Shown here one piece after another: positions 10,461 through 22,590 of a DNA stretch of 64,000 bases. How positions within the stretch are numbered: position 1 is the first letter of the stretch; each line of letters begins with the position of its first letter. Location: positions 2,826,501-2,890,500 of the forward strand of contig CP126201.1 of the NCBI GenBank assembly GCA_030272155.1. The letters are read 5' to 3'. Origin of the DNA: Tetradesmus obliquus (lineage: Eukaryota; Chlorophyta; Chlorophyceae; Sphaeropleales; Scenedesmaceae). The notes under the pieces were generated by a model that saw nothing but the letters and a program-made list of their open reading frames with translations, was not told the origin of the DNA and did no database searches. The position numbers were made by a program, and so were the translations under genes.

Positions 10461-12023
10461 TTACAGGCAGCCAGCAATGAAGGCCCTCACGTCATCCAGC
10501 TGCCCCACCTTTGCGCTGCACTCCACAAGCGCCACCTTGCTGCGCAGGCCCGCAAAGCTAAACGGCTTGTCTGCTGCGCCCAGCGCCACTCCAGCGCTGG
10601 CTTCTTTTCCAATTCCCGCCGTCTTCGTCTTGCGCATCGCATCTAGCTGCCGCTCAAGCGTCTTCCTGATGAACTCGGTTGAGTGAGCTTCCTCCTCTAG
10701 GTCTGCTTTGTTGCAGGCCAGCAGTAGCGGCGTGCGGCTCTTGGCAAAGCTGCTGTTTGTCAGCAGCTCGTAGAGCATCTCTGCTGCCTCCACTTTGTGG
10801 GGTGTTATTTCGACAGCATCGATGACAAAGACGATGCCGGCTGCATCCTTGACAGAAGACTCCAGCTTGTGGCGGAAGCTGTGGTGCCCGGGGATGTCCA
10901 GCAGCCGCGCCTGCTTGCCATTAACGCTGGCAACACCTGCAAACAAATGACAATAAGAATGCAGCGCGGCAGCACAGGGAGTATGAGAATGAGTGTGCCC
11001 GGGGATGTCCAGCAGCCGCGCCTGCCTGCTGTTATTGCTGCAACGCCTGCACACATTCACAGACGTGCAGAGCAGTTGCAGCAAGTGAGTTTCAATGGCG
11101 ATGCAGAGCAGTTGCAGCATATGAGGGTCAATGGCGGTGTAGAGCGGTTGCAGCATATGAGTGTCAGTGGCGGTGCTGTGATGTCCAGCAGCCGCGCGTG
11201 CTTGCCATTGAACGTAGGCCACACCTTTGATGGTAGCAAAGTGAAGGGGAATGCGAGTGTGTGGCAAGTGGTGGAAAAGTTGTTTTGCAGTGGTGGTGAT
11301 GAGGTGTGTGTTGGGTGGCATGCGTGCTTGCTTGCTTGCTTGCAGGCTGGGGTGTCCAGGGACTGGCGGTTGCGGCAGTTGCAGGAGGTTGCTTGTGGCA
11401 TAGCAAGGCACGCAAGACAATTGTGTGCAGCAGTTGCTGCCAGATCTGTTGATTCGTTGTTGTGATATAGAGCAATGCAGTGGCTGTGTAGGCATTCGAT
11501 ACTATAGGTCAAGTCGAGGGCAAACGGACAGGCCCCGAACGGTGCTGGTAAGCAGCAGCTGCAGCGCTGCCTAGCCGTTGCCTGCCACACTTTGGTGACC
11601 ATTGCTGCCATTACCAAGAGCTGGGAGACACTAAGCTGCTGATGTTGCAAAACACTGCAAATCAATGAAACTCTACATCCTACATGCTGCTGCGCAGCAC
11701 ACAGTCCCACCTGTGTTCTGCTCCATGCTCGCCACTAGGCCATTGTGCTGGCTGCCATCCACTAGCTGGTAGTACATCGTGCTCTTGCCCGCGTTCATCG
11801 GCCCTGCTAAGATTATGCTGCTGCCCTTCTTGGATTTCGATGATCCTGCAAGTGCTAGCAGTACCAGCAGGCCCACTGCTGCTGTCAGCAGCAGAGCAAG
11901 CAGGCCCTCTGGCGTGCCAGCTACCCGCTGCAGGTCACTCGGCAGGTATTGTATTATCTGCTTTACAATTGGCTGGTGTTCGAGGAGCAGCTGCAGCTGC
12001 TGTCGCAGAGCGTCCGGGATCAT
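10461..12023 (-). CDS. SRPRB: Signal recognition particle receptor subunit beta (GTPase)
   Basis: Two exons, 12023-11711 and 10936-10461, give 262 residues; the junction is phase 1 on both sides. SRPRB is the membrane-anchored small GTPase that holds SRP receptor alpha on the ER and works in co-translational targeting. After a short N-terminus, a hydrophobic span (L-L-A-L-L-L-T-A-A-V-G-L-L-V-L-L) is the membrane anchor. GTPase motifs follow in order: G1 G-P-M-N-A-G-K-S, G2-region S-M-E-Q-N, G3 D-I-P-G-H, G4 N-K-A-D and G5 E-C-S-A-K. F-I-R-K and V-I-D-A-V-E-type segments resemble the plant protein. The ATG at 12023 begins M-I-P-D-A-L-R. The stop is TAA, with TGA four codons later. The intron holds two near-copies of the exon 2 start. 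Confidence 0.93.
10995..11225 (-). repeat. Two intronic near-copies of the SRPRB exon 2 acceptor region
   Basis: Within the 774-bp SRPRB intron, 10995-11045 and about 11173-11225 repeat the start of exon 2. The first shares 31 identical bases with 10888-10918 around the D-I-P-G-H codons and has its own TTGCAG upstream. The second matches through the codons of N-G-K-x-A-R-L-L-D-I. Neither copy continues into the rest of the GTPase, so they look like partial duplications rather than alternative exons. Confidence 0.8.
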
Positions 12024-13399
12024 GATGTGGCTTGCTGTTGTGCAGGCGTGCGTGCGAGCTTCAATGCAGCAGCTCCTGATTGCTTGAGCGCACAAAATTT
12101 GATAGTACGGATCACGTATTGGCAGACATCGTGTGCAAGCATTTACCTTGACAAGAACTGACAAATGGCAGTCGGTTACAAAGTGGGGTGACAGGGAAAG
12201 GAACTGGGCAACACACGCAATGGCAAAAAGTTGATTACATCTCCATTTTATGCAGTTGAAAATGCCCTGCATGCCTATGCACTTGATCTACTGGATTTGG
12301 CATGGCTGTGTGACCATTGGCAAAGTGCCAGCCTTGCTGGCATGCTGAGTCATCTGGGACCTAGGAGCGGCAGTATATGATGGATGTGCTAGGGACCTCC
12401 GCGTCTCCACAATCCAAAAGATGCCATGGGTAACCCGGCAGCACCAGCACACGGTTGCTGACACTGCCATTTGAAGTAATTCTTCGGCAACGGCTGCCAG
12501 CCGCAGTGCATGCGGAACTGCTGCGAATAGCAGAAACAGCAGCAGTGCAGCCGCTGACACTGCCAGCTCAGACCGTAGCATTTGGAGAGGCAGTGGCAGC
12601 CGCGGGAGCAGCAACGGTACTCATCCTTGCTGTTCAAACATGAATCCATGGGATGCTCGGTAGTTGCCCTCACTGTGCACTGGCAGACATTTGATATGCT
12701 CCGCATCAATGGCAGGTGCTGGTCTCAACAGAACTGCCAGCGCAGTATGTAACTAATGCAAAGCAGCCATGCGCATGTACAGTTGCCAAGGATTACTGTA
12801 CAGTTGCCAAGGATTCAGCTGGAGCATCCGCGAGGACCACTGATTGATGTCTGTCTCATTCAGAACTGCTAAGGCATGGTGTTTATGAATTTAGAAACAC
12901 CTCATTAACACTTCTATATCTGCTCCAAGGCATCAACGTGTGCACCACTGCATATGCATGCATGCCAGTGGCATTGGAAGCTGCACTGCAGTGTGCACGT
13001 CCTACTTGATGTTGACACACATTGGCAAGCGTCTATGTCGGTAATCATACCAGCAGTGCTGGTCTCCGTTCAGCATGCATGATTATGTTGAAGTACAGCA
13101 GGGTGTCCCGTATTCATGCGTGCAGCGTCAGCATATGCATGCATGCATGCCGGCAATGCTGTCCTTTGGGTAACTGGAACACATGGACGACATGCTGGTG
13201 GGCACGCCGCACAAGTCACTGTAACTGTGTCAAACCAAATATAGATGAAGGTTTTTTTCCCACAATGTGCTGGTCCTGTGGAGCCACAGCCAGTTGTCAT
13301 ATTGCGCCAAGCCCCCGAAGTCACCCGCCCAGGCCCTGCCAGCCACCCGTAGAGATGATTATTCTAGCATTAGAACCCTCGTCAACCACAGGTTAATGG
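12024..13399. other. Intergenic interval, SRPRB 5' side to sHSP promoter
   Basis: No supported exon. A short direct repeat of GTTGCCAAGGATT occurs twice at about 12783-12815. This interval must hold the divergent promoters of SRPRB (minus) and the small HSP (plus). Confidence 0.4.
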
Positions 13400-13406
13400 T
13401 ATATAA
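13400..13406 (+). promoter_or_regulatory. Probable TATA box of the small HSP gene
   Basis: TATATAA lies 146 bases upstream of the small HSP start codon, a suitable position for a core promoter. No transcript evidence is available. Confidence 0.45.
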
Positions 13407-13494
13407 CTGCAGGTGCTTCACGACCCAGACAGCTTCTCAGCACGTATACGTATCTTCGTATGCAACCATTGGCTGTGTCCGAGCGAACTCACCG

Positions 13495-13504
13495 TGAAAC
13501 TTCT
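13495..13504 (+). promoter_or_regulatory. Perfect two-unit heat-shock element match
   Basis: tGAAacTTCt matches nGAAnnTTCn exactly. It lies 48 bases before the ATG and downstream of the TATA candidate, so it would be in the 5' UTR if that TATA is used. Only two units are present, which is a weak site, and chance occurrence is possible. Confidence 0.35.
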
Positions 13505-13551
13505 TTGCAACCTTGCTTTCAGCAGACACTAACACATTAAATCACATCAGC

Positions 13552-14675
13552 ATGGCTTTCGTTGCAGTCCGTGCTGCACCAGGCCTGCGTGCCGCAGCCC
13601 CCACCAAGTCCAGCAGGAGCAGCAGGCCTGCTGCTGGCGTGCCCAGCATCACCGCCCGCTGCAGGCCCTTTTTCAGCCAGCCTCCCCGCGCCTTCTACCG
13701 CAACGCTGGTGTTTGGGACGATGCTGCTGCTGATGCCATGCGGGTGAGTGCTGCTTTATGGTCTTGTGATGCTTTGGCAGCTGTTCTTCCAGGAGCAGTG
13801 GTGTGCATGGATAATCGCATGCACATGCATGAATAGAAGGATGCGCCATCTGCTTTAGTGCTAATATCCATATGTTCATGCAAGCAGTCTTTGCAGTTTT
13901 GCATGCTGTGCAGCAAGCATACAGCTGTGGGAGCCAGTGCTGTGCTGCACTCGAGTGATGGCAGGCAACTCAATGCTTTGCAGTACAATACGGGCATAGC
14001 CACATACATGCATATAACAGTATGCAGAAACAGTTTGCCATCCAGTCTGTGGCAGTGTGCACATTAAATAAGTAGAGTTGCAGTGTGTGGCAGCATGCAT
14101 GCATGCAACTACCTGCCAGCCACTCGCTTTCCAGCAGAAGGTGTGGCTGACCTGTGATGGTGTGCCTGCTTCTCTGCTGCTTGCAGGACATGATGAAGGA
14201 GATGGCGAAGCAGTGGAAGGAGACTGGCACAGTGTCTGGTGGTGTCTACTGGCCAGGCGGTGGCTATGTGTATGGTGCAGGCTGCAAGCCTGGCAGCAAG
14301 CAGCAGCAGCAGCAGCAGCCAGGCAAGTCCGGCACCCCTCAGCTGCCCGTTGATGTTGCGGATGCACCCGAGGGCTTCTACACGCTGTATGGTGATGTGC
14401 CAGGCCTGTCCAAGGCTGACCTCAGCATCAAGCTGTCAAAGGAGCGTGTGCTAACCATCAGTGGTGAGCGCAAGTCGCCTGTTGCTGACGTACCCCTGCA
14501 GCAGCAGGAGCGCATGCTGGGCTCCTTCGAGCGGCGCTGGCAGCTGCCCGAGGATGCGGAAAGTGAGGGCATCAGTGCCAAGGTGGCTGATGGTGTGCTG
14601 ACCATCACAGTGCCCAAGAAGCAGCTGCAGCCTGAGCCTGAGGAGCCAGAGCAGCAGGATATCTTCATTGCTTGA
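13552..14675 (+). CDS. Small heat-shock protein (HSP20), probably plastid-targeted
   Basis: Exons 13552-13743 and 14187-14675 join in phase 0 and give 226 residues. Small HSPs are ATP-independent chaperones that bind unfolding proteins. The alpha-crystallin domain spans roughly residues 115-210: F-Y-T-L-Y-G-D-V-P-G-L-S-K at its start, then R-V-L-T-I-S-G-E-R and the diagnostic G-V-L-T-I-T-V-P-K. An I-F-I near the C-terminus matches the I-x-I/V oligomerisation motif. The N-terminus (M-A-F-V-A-V-R-A-A-P-G-L-R) is Ala/Arg/Ser/Pro-rich and nearly lacks acids for about 45 residues, as in chloroplast transit peptides; mitochondrial targeting is the alternative. A short Gln run sits between leader and domain. 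The intron ends TGCTTGCAG. Stop TGA. Confidence 0.92.
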
Positions 14676-16038
14676 GCATGGTATGCTGGTGTGCAGCTGC
14701 CACGCACCTCAGTTGGCCTTTCTGAGTGGTCCTCATACAACCAAGCGCGATAGTGTGGATGCTGGGTGTTGCGGAGCAGGTGGCCTTTTGGCTGTGATAT
14801 GTATCTGAGACTGACATGTTCCGCGCACACAGGTTTTGCTGTATACTGGGTTGTTTGCATGCATCCATGCAACGTGCAAGATGATAATCATTTTCCGCCT
14901 CTGTGATCTGGCCAGTGGCCAAATTCCCGTTCTTATGTGCTGCAAGATGCACCTACACATGTGTTGTCAATAGCCAGGCTTTGGCTTCATCTGTTGCAAC
15001 TGTCTGACGAGAATTTCTATGTGTTCCCACCTCAGGGTGAAAGAAACAGTAAGAAACCGTGATCAATGGTTCAAACTGGGCAGTGGCTGCAGATGAGCTT
15101 CCCTGGTTAGTAACCCAACGGTGGTGCGTTTTACAAAGGAATGTTGTTGGTAGTTCTGCACCACTGCCAATGGTGGTGATAATGTACTGCAACCCTTGGT
15201 GTGTGTGGACACATTGACAAGTGCCACACACGGCCATGTAGATGGGAAACATGTGACAAGGGTGATGTTGGATGGGCAAAACGTGGTGAGCAGTGTAACA
15301 AGTCATGTTCATGCTATGCGTGAATGCTGTTATAAACAGAATCCACTCCTGCTGTGCTGCCAGCAGGAAGATGTCACATAGAACGGTTCTAGAACTTCAT
15401 GTGACATCAACACAAATCAGAAGATAAACGCAGCATATGCAACAGGTCTTTGTGTGCGACAATTAATAATCAAATACGTGCTTATGCGTAAGTTAGAAGT
15501 TTAATGTTAGTGATGGGTTTTCACCAAGCCAAACAGCTGGCAGCACTACCTGTGCGGCACCTTGTTGTGCCTGACTGGACCAGCACTGCTGGGCCAGCAC
15601 TGCTGGCCTGACATGCTGGGTGAGGTGCCACCGAGCGGTGTTTGTGACTACTGCTGCTTGGTAGTGGGAGATTGTTAAGATATTATATCATTCAACTCGC
15701 ACAGTCGCAATCGACCGTTTAGAACGGGCCAGCAGACAATGGTGACACATCAACCAATCACACAAGAACTGTAGCTTGTGCACCCCGCCAAGCTGCCAAA
15801 GTACAGTTGCATGCAGTACGAGACACATCTTCGTACGCTTTAATCTCCTGTGGCTGCAAAGGCATTGTCCTGGCAGACACCACGTAGTTCGTCGAACGTT
15901 TCAGTCAGACGCTCGCCAGGTTTTAGGTCCTGCTCAAGTGCACCTGCCCGCTCTTATATCGAGAGTGTCGCACCATTGACTTCAGCTTAGTTTCTGCTCA
16001 GTGCATTTATTCATTTCCTTGCCCGACACACCTCCAGC
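14676..16038. other. Intergenic interval
   Basis: I see no convincing exon between the small HSP and PDI genes. A GCAGTGTAACAAG word at about 15293 contains the green-algal TGTAA poly(A) motif but lies over 600 bases past the HSP stop. CCAGCACTGCTGG-type short palindromes occur near 15580-15605. Confidence 0.4.
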
Positions 16039-17910
16039 ATGGCCAAGCACGTCCTCATTGCTGTCCTGCTCATTGCAGCGGTGTTCTGCCATGCAAGCGC
16101 ATCTGATGAGGAGAGCAAGGATGTAATCAAGCTCATCAACGACAAGGCCAAGCCCACTGAGGACTTCGAGACTCAGGTTCGGATACTGCAGCACGCAGCC
16201 CTTGCACATTGCTTTCATACAAAGATCGTTCTATGCTTGTTTGTTACGGTGCATTAGATCAAAACGAGCCTGGCCAAGTGGGTCGCTGGCGTACTCGGGC
16301 CAAGTGCACTGCGGTTGATACGAACAGTAGCATGCCGATAGAGCCAGCGACGTTCTAGCCTTGCTAGTGAATCATGCGTATGTCTTTCACAGCCTATTGT
16401 GTCGGGCGCAGTGATCGCTGGCCTGCTGCTTATGCTGCTGTGCTCTCGTCATTGCTGCTGCTGCTGTGCTGCTGCTGCTGCTCCTGATGCTCGTTTCGTG
16501 TAGACCGCTGGCGGGGAGGTGTGGTTCATCAAGTTCTTCGCACCCTGGTGTGGTGAGTGAGCGTGTGTCTTGGCTGCCAGTAGCAGCAGAAGCAGCTACA
16601 TCATTCATGCAGCAGCTGGGTGCGTGCGAACTCCCAACAGCTCGCTGCAGCTTCCTGCACAGCGCGCTAGGTTGATCCGGCATTATGCTGTAGTTTCAAG
16701 TGATCTTGCTTTCTCAGTATGCAGCAGAAACGCATGCACGTACTCAGCAACATGCGGGCTCGTGCAGTCATCTGTGTATGGGTGCCAAAATGGCCAAGAA
16801 CTTTGATTGCACCTGCTGTCCGAAGGCAGCAGAGCACAATCAAGCACTGCGTGGTGGTTAATTTGCTGTGAGTATTCACAGAGCCAATGTGCATACATGT
16901 TGCCAAACATTACAGCACGGACCTTGGCACATGCACCACAGCTTCCCAGGCTCCTGTGTCAGATGTGTTTGGCTTGCTGACCAACTCTTGTGTGTGGCTG
17001 CTTGCAGGACACTGCAAGCGCCTGGCACCCGCCTGGGGTGAGCTGGCAACCTTCTTCAAGGACCACGACAACATCAGGATCGCCCATGTGGACTGCACAA
17101 CAGACCGCGATGTCTGCACAACAGCCGATGTAGGTGGCTGCATGCACTGGTGTTTGTTGTTGTTGTATATGCATGCTTGGCATGTGCAGCCAGACGTATG
17201 ATGTGCATGTGCAGCCAGGCAGAGGCCTTCCATTTGGCTCAGGCTGAGTCTTGAAGTGTGCAGTCTGCCTGAAACTGAAGCGTCTGTCTTCCTTCTGTTT
17301 CGTAGCGGATACTACAGACTTGGGGTGAGTGTGCACAGGCTATTACTGGTGTCAAACTAGCTCCACATGTGACGTTCTGCTGCTGCTGCTCCTGCTTGCA
17401 GATCAAGGGTTACCCAACTTTGAAGGTGTACTACAAGGGAGAGGAGGTCAAGTCATACAGGGGTGAGCAGCGTGGCAGGCATTGTCCATTGTGTCATCAA
17501 CATGAAATGCCCGGCTTATCACCATCATCATGTGCCCACTTCAACTGCCTTGGCTGTACACAGTCGGGGCATTGGCACTGCGGTTGTGACGGGCGGCACA
17601 GTGTCCAAGTGAAAAATGACAGGTTCATCTACTGTAAAGATGGACAGTCTGCCTTGAAAAAGCAAATCTGCGCACCTTCAAGCATTGCTATTGTATGCGG
17701 CAGCCCAAGTGTACAAGTGACAGCACCTGCGCGTGAGTACACTGTCGGCGATGGGCACAGGGCTTCTATCAAAATACCCCTCAACGAGACACACATTCAC
17801 CTTGCTGCCGCTGCTGCTGCTTCTGCTGCGCAGGTGCCCGGGAGCTGGACACTCTGAAGGAGTTCATTGTTGAGACCGCAGCTGAGCTGACGACTGAGAC
17901 CACCGAGTAA
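16039..17910 (+). CDS. Secreted/ER single-thioredoxin-domain protein disulfide isomerase-like protein
   Basis: Five exons (16039-16176, 16504-16552, 17008-17129, 17402-17462, 17834-17910) are all phase-consistent and give 148 residues. The first 22 residues (M-A-K-H-V-L-I-A-V-L-L-I-A-A-V-F-C) form a signal peptide. The thioredoxin active site F-F-A-P-W-C-G-H-C-K is split across exons 2 and 3. The cis-Pro motif I-K-G-Y-P-T-L-K-V-Y-Y follows, with the usual spacing to C-T-T-A-D. Domain count, leader and size resemble the plant PDIL5-1 class. Such proteins form or shuffle disulfides in the ER. No KDEL-like signal ends the protein (T-T-E then TAA; TGA occurs six codons later). A TGTAA lies about 60 bases past the stop. 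Confidence 0.9.
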
Positions 17911-18832
17911 AATGTCAGTATTCATTGATTTTATAACATCAACAGGTTGTTGAAAAGCAGCAGGGGTTTGTTGTAACCAGCGCTCCTGTGCGGCACAGCA
18001 TGGTGATGGTGCAGCTGTTGATCTGCATCACTGCTGCGTTGAAGGACTGGTACGCTGACTTTCCAGTGTTTTGTTGCATCATGTGGCTTCACGGCTGCCG
18101 TATGGCTCGTCATGTGTGACTTTTGGCTTTCTTACTGGGGTGTTGCCACCTCTGCTGGTGTGGGGAGTGCAAAATCTGCACTGCAAGACGCAGTGCCTGA
18201 TACGGCTGCTTTGTCAGAAGCTCATGTACTGTATGGCCCACAGCCATTTGTTGCGGATCTGACGTTTGCGTACAGTGTTTTCACTCAGGGACGCAGCTTG
18301 GTAACTCTTTACACGCAGCGTGTGATGCTCCAGCAGCAGTGCTGCTCAGACCAGTCAGAGCGAAGTAGTATGTGTGTCTGCTCTGGGCAAGTCAGCAGAT
18401 GAAACAAACCATAATTGCTGGAAGAAGACGTTCAGAATTATCAGGCAGAGATCAGGGCACAGAAAGTCGCCTGACTATCCTAGACCTGCGAGCCTGAAAC
18501 CGCCATTTTGGAAGCGCGATGACAGATACCAGGCAAGGTGCGATGAAAAGCTTTATTGGTGTATTATGTTAACGGTTCAAGTCAACACAGCCACCTTTAT
18601 CACCGTGCACAGCAGAAACACCCGCTCGCTTGACCATCAGCCAGTGTTTCTCGAAAGAGCTGTACACCCTCAAAACGTGAGAAATTAGTATCTCAACATC
18701 GAGCAACATGACTCAGTGGAGGCTCATCAGTGAAACAGTGAGATTGCAAACTTGGCCGACCGTTTGCAGACCGAGGAAAGCCAAGCGCTCACCTGGGTGC
18801 ATTCCACATTGCAGGCAAAGCAGAAATGGGGC
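17911..18832. other. Intergenic interval
   Basis: This interval holds the PDI 3' end with TGTAA near 17970 and presumably the promoter and any non-coding first exon of the BAR gene. Nothing else is recognisable. Confidence 0.4.
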
Positions 18833-21100
18833 ATGTCGATGGAGAAGAACTTCAGGGTGCGATGCTCGCAGCTGATGCAACATGCTGCTGCTGCACCAAG
18901 AAGTGCAGCAGCACTGCCCTCTGCCATGAAAGTGACTTGGCTGACAGACAACGTTGCTGCCGTGCTGCGTGCAGACGACCTCCAACGCACGCAACGAGGC
19001 CATGTTCAAGGAAGCCACAGTCTTTGCCCAACACCTTCGCATAGTGGAGAAGGAGCTGAATCAGTGGCAGCGAGACATTGAATGTACGCAGCACCAAAGC
19101 TTACAACCTGGAACTGCAAGCAGGCTGTTACAATGGGCAATACGCAAGCAGCAAGCACATTGACTTGAGGAAATACAGAGACTGTGGCTACCGTATTTCA
19201 CCAGCAGCAATCCTGCTATGCTGCTGCCTGACCTCCACTTGTTGCATGCCTGTCAATGGGAGTGAACATCGCGCATGGTCGCACACTAAATGCAAGCTCT
19301 GCAGACTATCACGGCACTCACCCTAGTGTTGCTGCCTTGTGACGAATGCCTGCAGCCTCCTTTGGCAACATCCGCAACATCATGCTGTCGCCACTGCCGC
19401 GCGTGTATGAGGAGGGCCACAACGGCCAGGCAGTGCCCAGTGAGCCAGAGCCCACAATGGTGGGCGGGGATGTGCAGGTGGAGCGGCTCACCACAGCATC
19501 AGCTGAGACAAAGAAGCGGCTGGACGTGGAGGTCATTCAGCCCATCAAGCAGTGGATGGTGGCCTACAGGACCATTGCGGTGAGCTAAGGGACATCACAG
19601 ACACAGCAGCAACAGCTTAGAAAGAGCAAAAGGCAGCGTGCTGGATCTAGCAGCTGCTGTGACTAGTCATAGAATCCTGCAGCGCCAGCCGGTGGCACAT
19701 GTAGCATGCGTCTGGAGAAGCACATTACGTGTGTTCCACCACAGCGATAGACGTGCTGGCACAAGTCTTCTTCACGGGTCCACTCGCCTGCCACACTGGA
19801 AATCCTGCAAGCAACTAAGGCTATCTGTCAAATTGCTTCCTGCAGGAGCGCATGCGGCGGCTGGAGGCATTGCGCCTGGAGCTGGACTCCCGCAGGCGCA
19901 CAGTGGCAGACCTGCAGGGTCGCTGCGAGCGTGTGCGCGCCAACCTGGGCACCACGCGTGCGCGTGGCGAGGTGGACATGGAGATCACACTGCGCAAGAT
20001 GCAGGTGCGTGCACGGTGGGCTGGGCCACTGGGCGCACCAGCAGCTGGCGCTGCAGCGCAAAGCAGGTTACTGCAACCGGTGCCGTGCAGCTGAGATGTA
20101 TGATATGCGGCAGTACCCAGTTGGTGGGTGTACACAGTTGCTCCTTGTGCTGTACCTGTGCTATGGTGCTCTGGCTGCGCAACACTGACTAGACTGCCAT
20201 GTCGCCTTGCCCGTGTCATGCTGCGCACTGCGTGCTGTCTGCAGCACAAGGAGGACAAGATGCAGCGCACTGCCAGCCAGTTCCAGGAGATGGAGCAGAC
20301 CGTGTACAACAGCCTGTTCACGCTCATCAAGGACACCAGCGTGCTGCGTGACTACGCCGCAGCAGCACTGCTCATCATCAATGTGAGTGGATGACCTGTT
20401 ACGACACTGCATGGGCTGCTGCTGGTTCTTTGCACAACTCGGCTTCACTTTGGTCTACATGGCATGGCATGGCAGTTGAGGTGGCTGTCTGCTTTCCACC
20501 TCTATGTCCTCAGCTTCTCTAAGGGGTCCTGGTTGACATGTGCTGAAGTCAGGTCTTCCACATATTCGTGCTTGCTCATGCCTCTGGCACCTGCTCTGTG
20601 CCAATGCGTGGCTGCAGGAGTGCTTCTCTGCCGGCTACGCCTCGTTCAACATGGAGCAGGTGCAGTACTCAACCACAGCTGGAGGCGTGTACTCAGACAT
20701 GGCCAACAAGTATGACCCCAAGCAGATGGACAGGTTCAGCCAGCAGGAGCAGGCGAAGGTGAGGGGCTTGGGGACATAGCAGCATTCTGCATACACGACA
20801 CCTGCAAGTGCTTTCGTGCAAAAAGTGCTGTAGCAGCAATGTGAAGTTCGCAGTGTTGTCTGCTGCGCAAGCAGCGCCAGGATATAGCCCTGTCTAGTGC
20901 CATATTTTGTCTGTAATAGACTTAACCTGTGACCTGGATGCCCTACCTTCTTTCTTGGATAGGATGCAAGGTAAAGCACTATCTTCTTTTGCACGTCTCA
21001 CATCTGCTGGAACTTGTATGCGCTGTCATTGTAGGTGGTGGTGACACACGACGGCAGTGATCAGTTCTACGACTACCACCAGCACCAGCAGTATGCATGA
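18833..21100 (+). CDS. BAR-domain protein (membrane curvature, amphiphysin-like)
   Basis: Seven exons (18833-18856, 18975-19083, 19356-19579, 19846-20004, 20245-20382, 20618-20758, 21035-21100) are all phase-consistent and give 286 residues. BAR dimers bind and bend membranes in endocytosis and trafficking. The segment V-I-Q-P-I-K-Q-W-M-V-A-Y-R-T-I-A-E-R-M-R-R-L-E-A followed by a long charged helix (D-S-R-R-R-T-V-A-D-L-Q) is the classic central BAR helix pattern. An N-terminal helix (residues about 9-45) and a later F-Q-E-M-E-Q-T-V-Y-N-S-L-F helix complete the three-helix arrangement. The C-terminus is Tyr/Gln/His-rich with no SH3 domain. The ATG at 18833 is the first in frame in its exon; the exon could extend 5' to another start. 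Stop TGA. Confidence 0.8.
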
Positions 21101-22590
21101 TGCGGCAGCTGATGCGTACTTGGCAGCAGCGGTTGCAGCGCTGCCAGAGATTGCCGTAATTGCCGGTGGATGAGGCGCCTAGGGACAGTTTATGCAGGCA
21201 GGAGAACATATCTGCATGCGGATGTTGATGGGGCAGCTGTGTACTGCTGCGCTGCGCAGCCCGGTAGCGGCCTTGTGGGTGTACTACGTGTCAGTGATGA
21301 AGTGCGATGCTGCAGCTGTGTGGTGTGGCAAAAATTGAGTCATTCTTGGCCATGTGGAGGTGTTACAATGCCAGTAACCCCTGACTGGCCACGTCACCAA
21401 TTGTAGGCAGCAGGTACCTGACACCTTATACAGAGCAGATAGCAAGCAGCAAGCACTGGTGGCTTGTTGATGGGTTGACTTACTGTGTGACCGACCAAAG
21501 TAGCATGTTCTGCACACTGACGATTGATTTTGCCATAGGCCGCTGGGCAAGCGGCAGAGCGCAACTGGTAGTATGACCAACTTCTGACAAGGCAAATAGG
21601 TGTGTGAGATGTCCTGAGTTAGGTAGGCAATAGCTGGCTTGCTACGTCCTCATGATTGTTTGCCATTTTGCACGCATATGCTTGCATGCGTATGCATACG
21701 TACCTTTGGTTGTGCTGTGACCTTACAGCGCAGCTCTGCATGCTGCCTACGTGAAGCGCAGCTCTGCATGTTCCCTTATCGGCGTGATCCATTATGGCAT
21801 CGGTGCTTTGCTTGATTATAACAATATGATGATAGGTCACGCCTCATGTGCCGTGTGGGTTGCGTGTGACTCGCTGACGTCCTTGTTTGGCATGAGAGCG
21901 TGCGCATGGTAGTGGTGCCCTGCAACACTGACAGCAGCGTGTGTGCGGTTGGAGCGTGGAGCTGAAACAAATCACAGAAGTCTCTTGTTATAGCGGCTTG
22001 ATTGAGCAGGCTGGCCAAGTGGAGGCTGTTCTAACACCAAGCAGGCAGCCTGCGGGGGCACGGCAGGGCTGTACAGATATGTCGCGGTACTGAGTGCTCA
22101 TCATCATGTTACCCAACAAGCCATAGCATCAACGCCATCGGCCCCGCGCCCCAATGGAGCGGCAACAGGAAGGAGCACTACACCATCATGTTTGCGAGCA
22201 TTACGCACACCCCAAGCCTTTTCAAGAAAATCAGCAATGAACGTACTGCGGTACTGAGTGCTGGGATGTGCATGCTGTGCATCACCATAATTGAGCCTCC
22301 ATGTACACAACAGTGCTCAGCACTGTCAGTGCATGGTCACGACCAGCGACACAGAGACAAACGTCAGCATTGCAAGGCTGAAATCGTGGCGGTTGAGCCA
22401 GACCCTAAACCCTTCGGCGGGTGACCTGGCGGGCTGCTTGTCGTTGCAAGCTGTTCCACCTAGGCTGGTGAGGATACGCCTCATTTGTTGGTTCGCTGCT
22501 TTTACCTGCATAAATAGAGGATGATGGCAGCTGAAGTTGCATCCATCGCCATGCTCTGCTTTCTAATTTTGCACGGGCGTACGAGCCACC
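21101..22590. other. Intergenic interval
   Basis: No supported exon. An imperfect direct repeat of AGCGCAGCTCTGCATG occurs at about 21726 and 21755. The rest presumably carries the BAR 3' UTR and the MYND gene promoter. Confidence 0.4.

Noticed and set aside
17306-17324. A possible 19-base microexon in the PDI gene between TTCGTAG and GTGAGT
   Set aside because: It breaks the reading frame. Direct joining of 17129 to 17402 gives the normal thioredoxin spacing.
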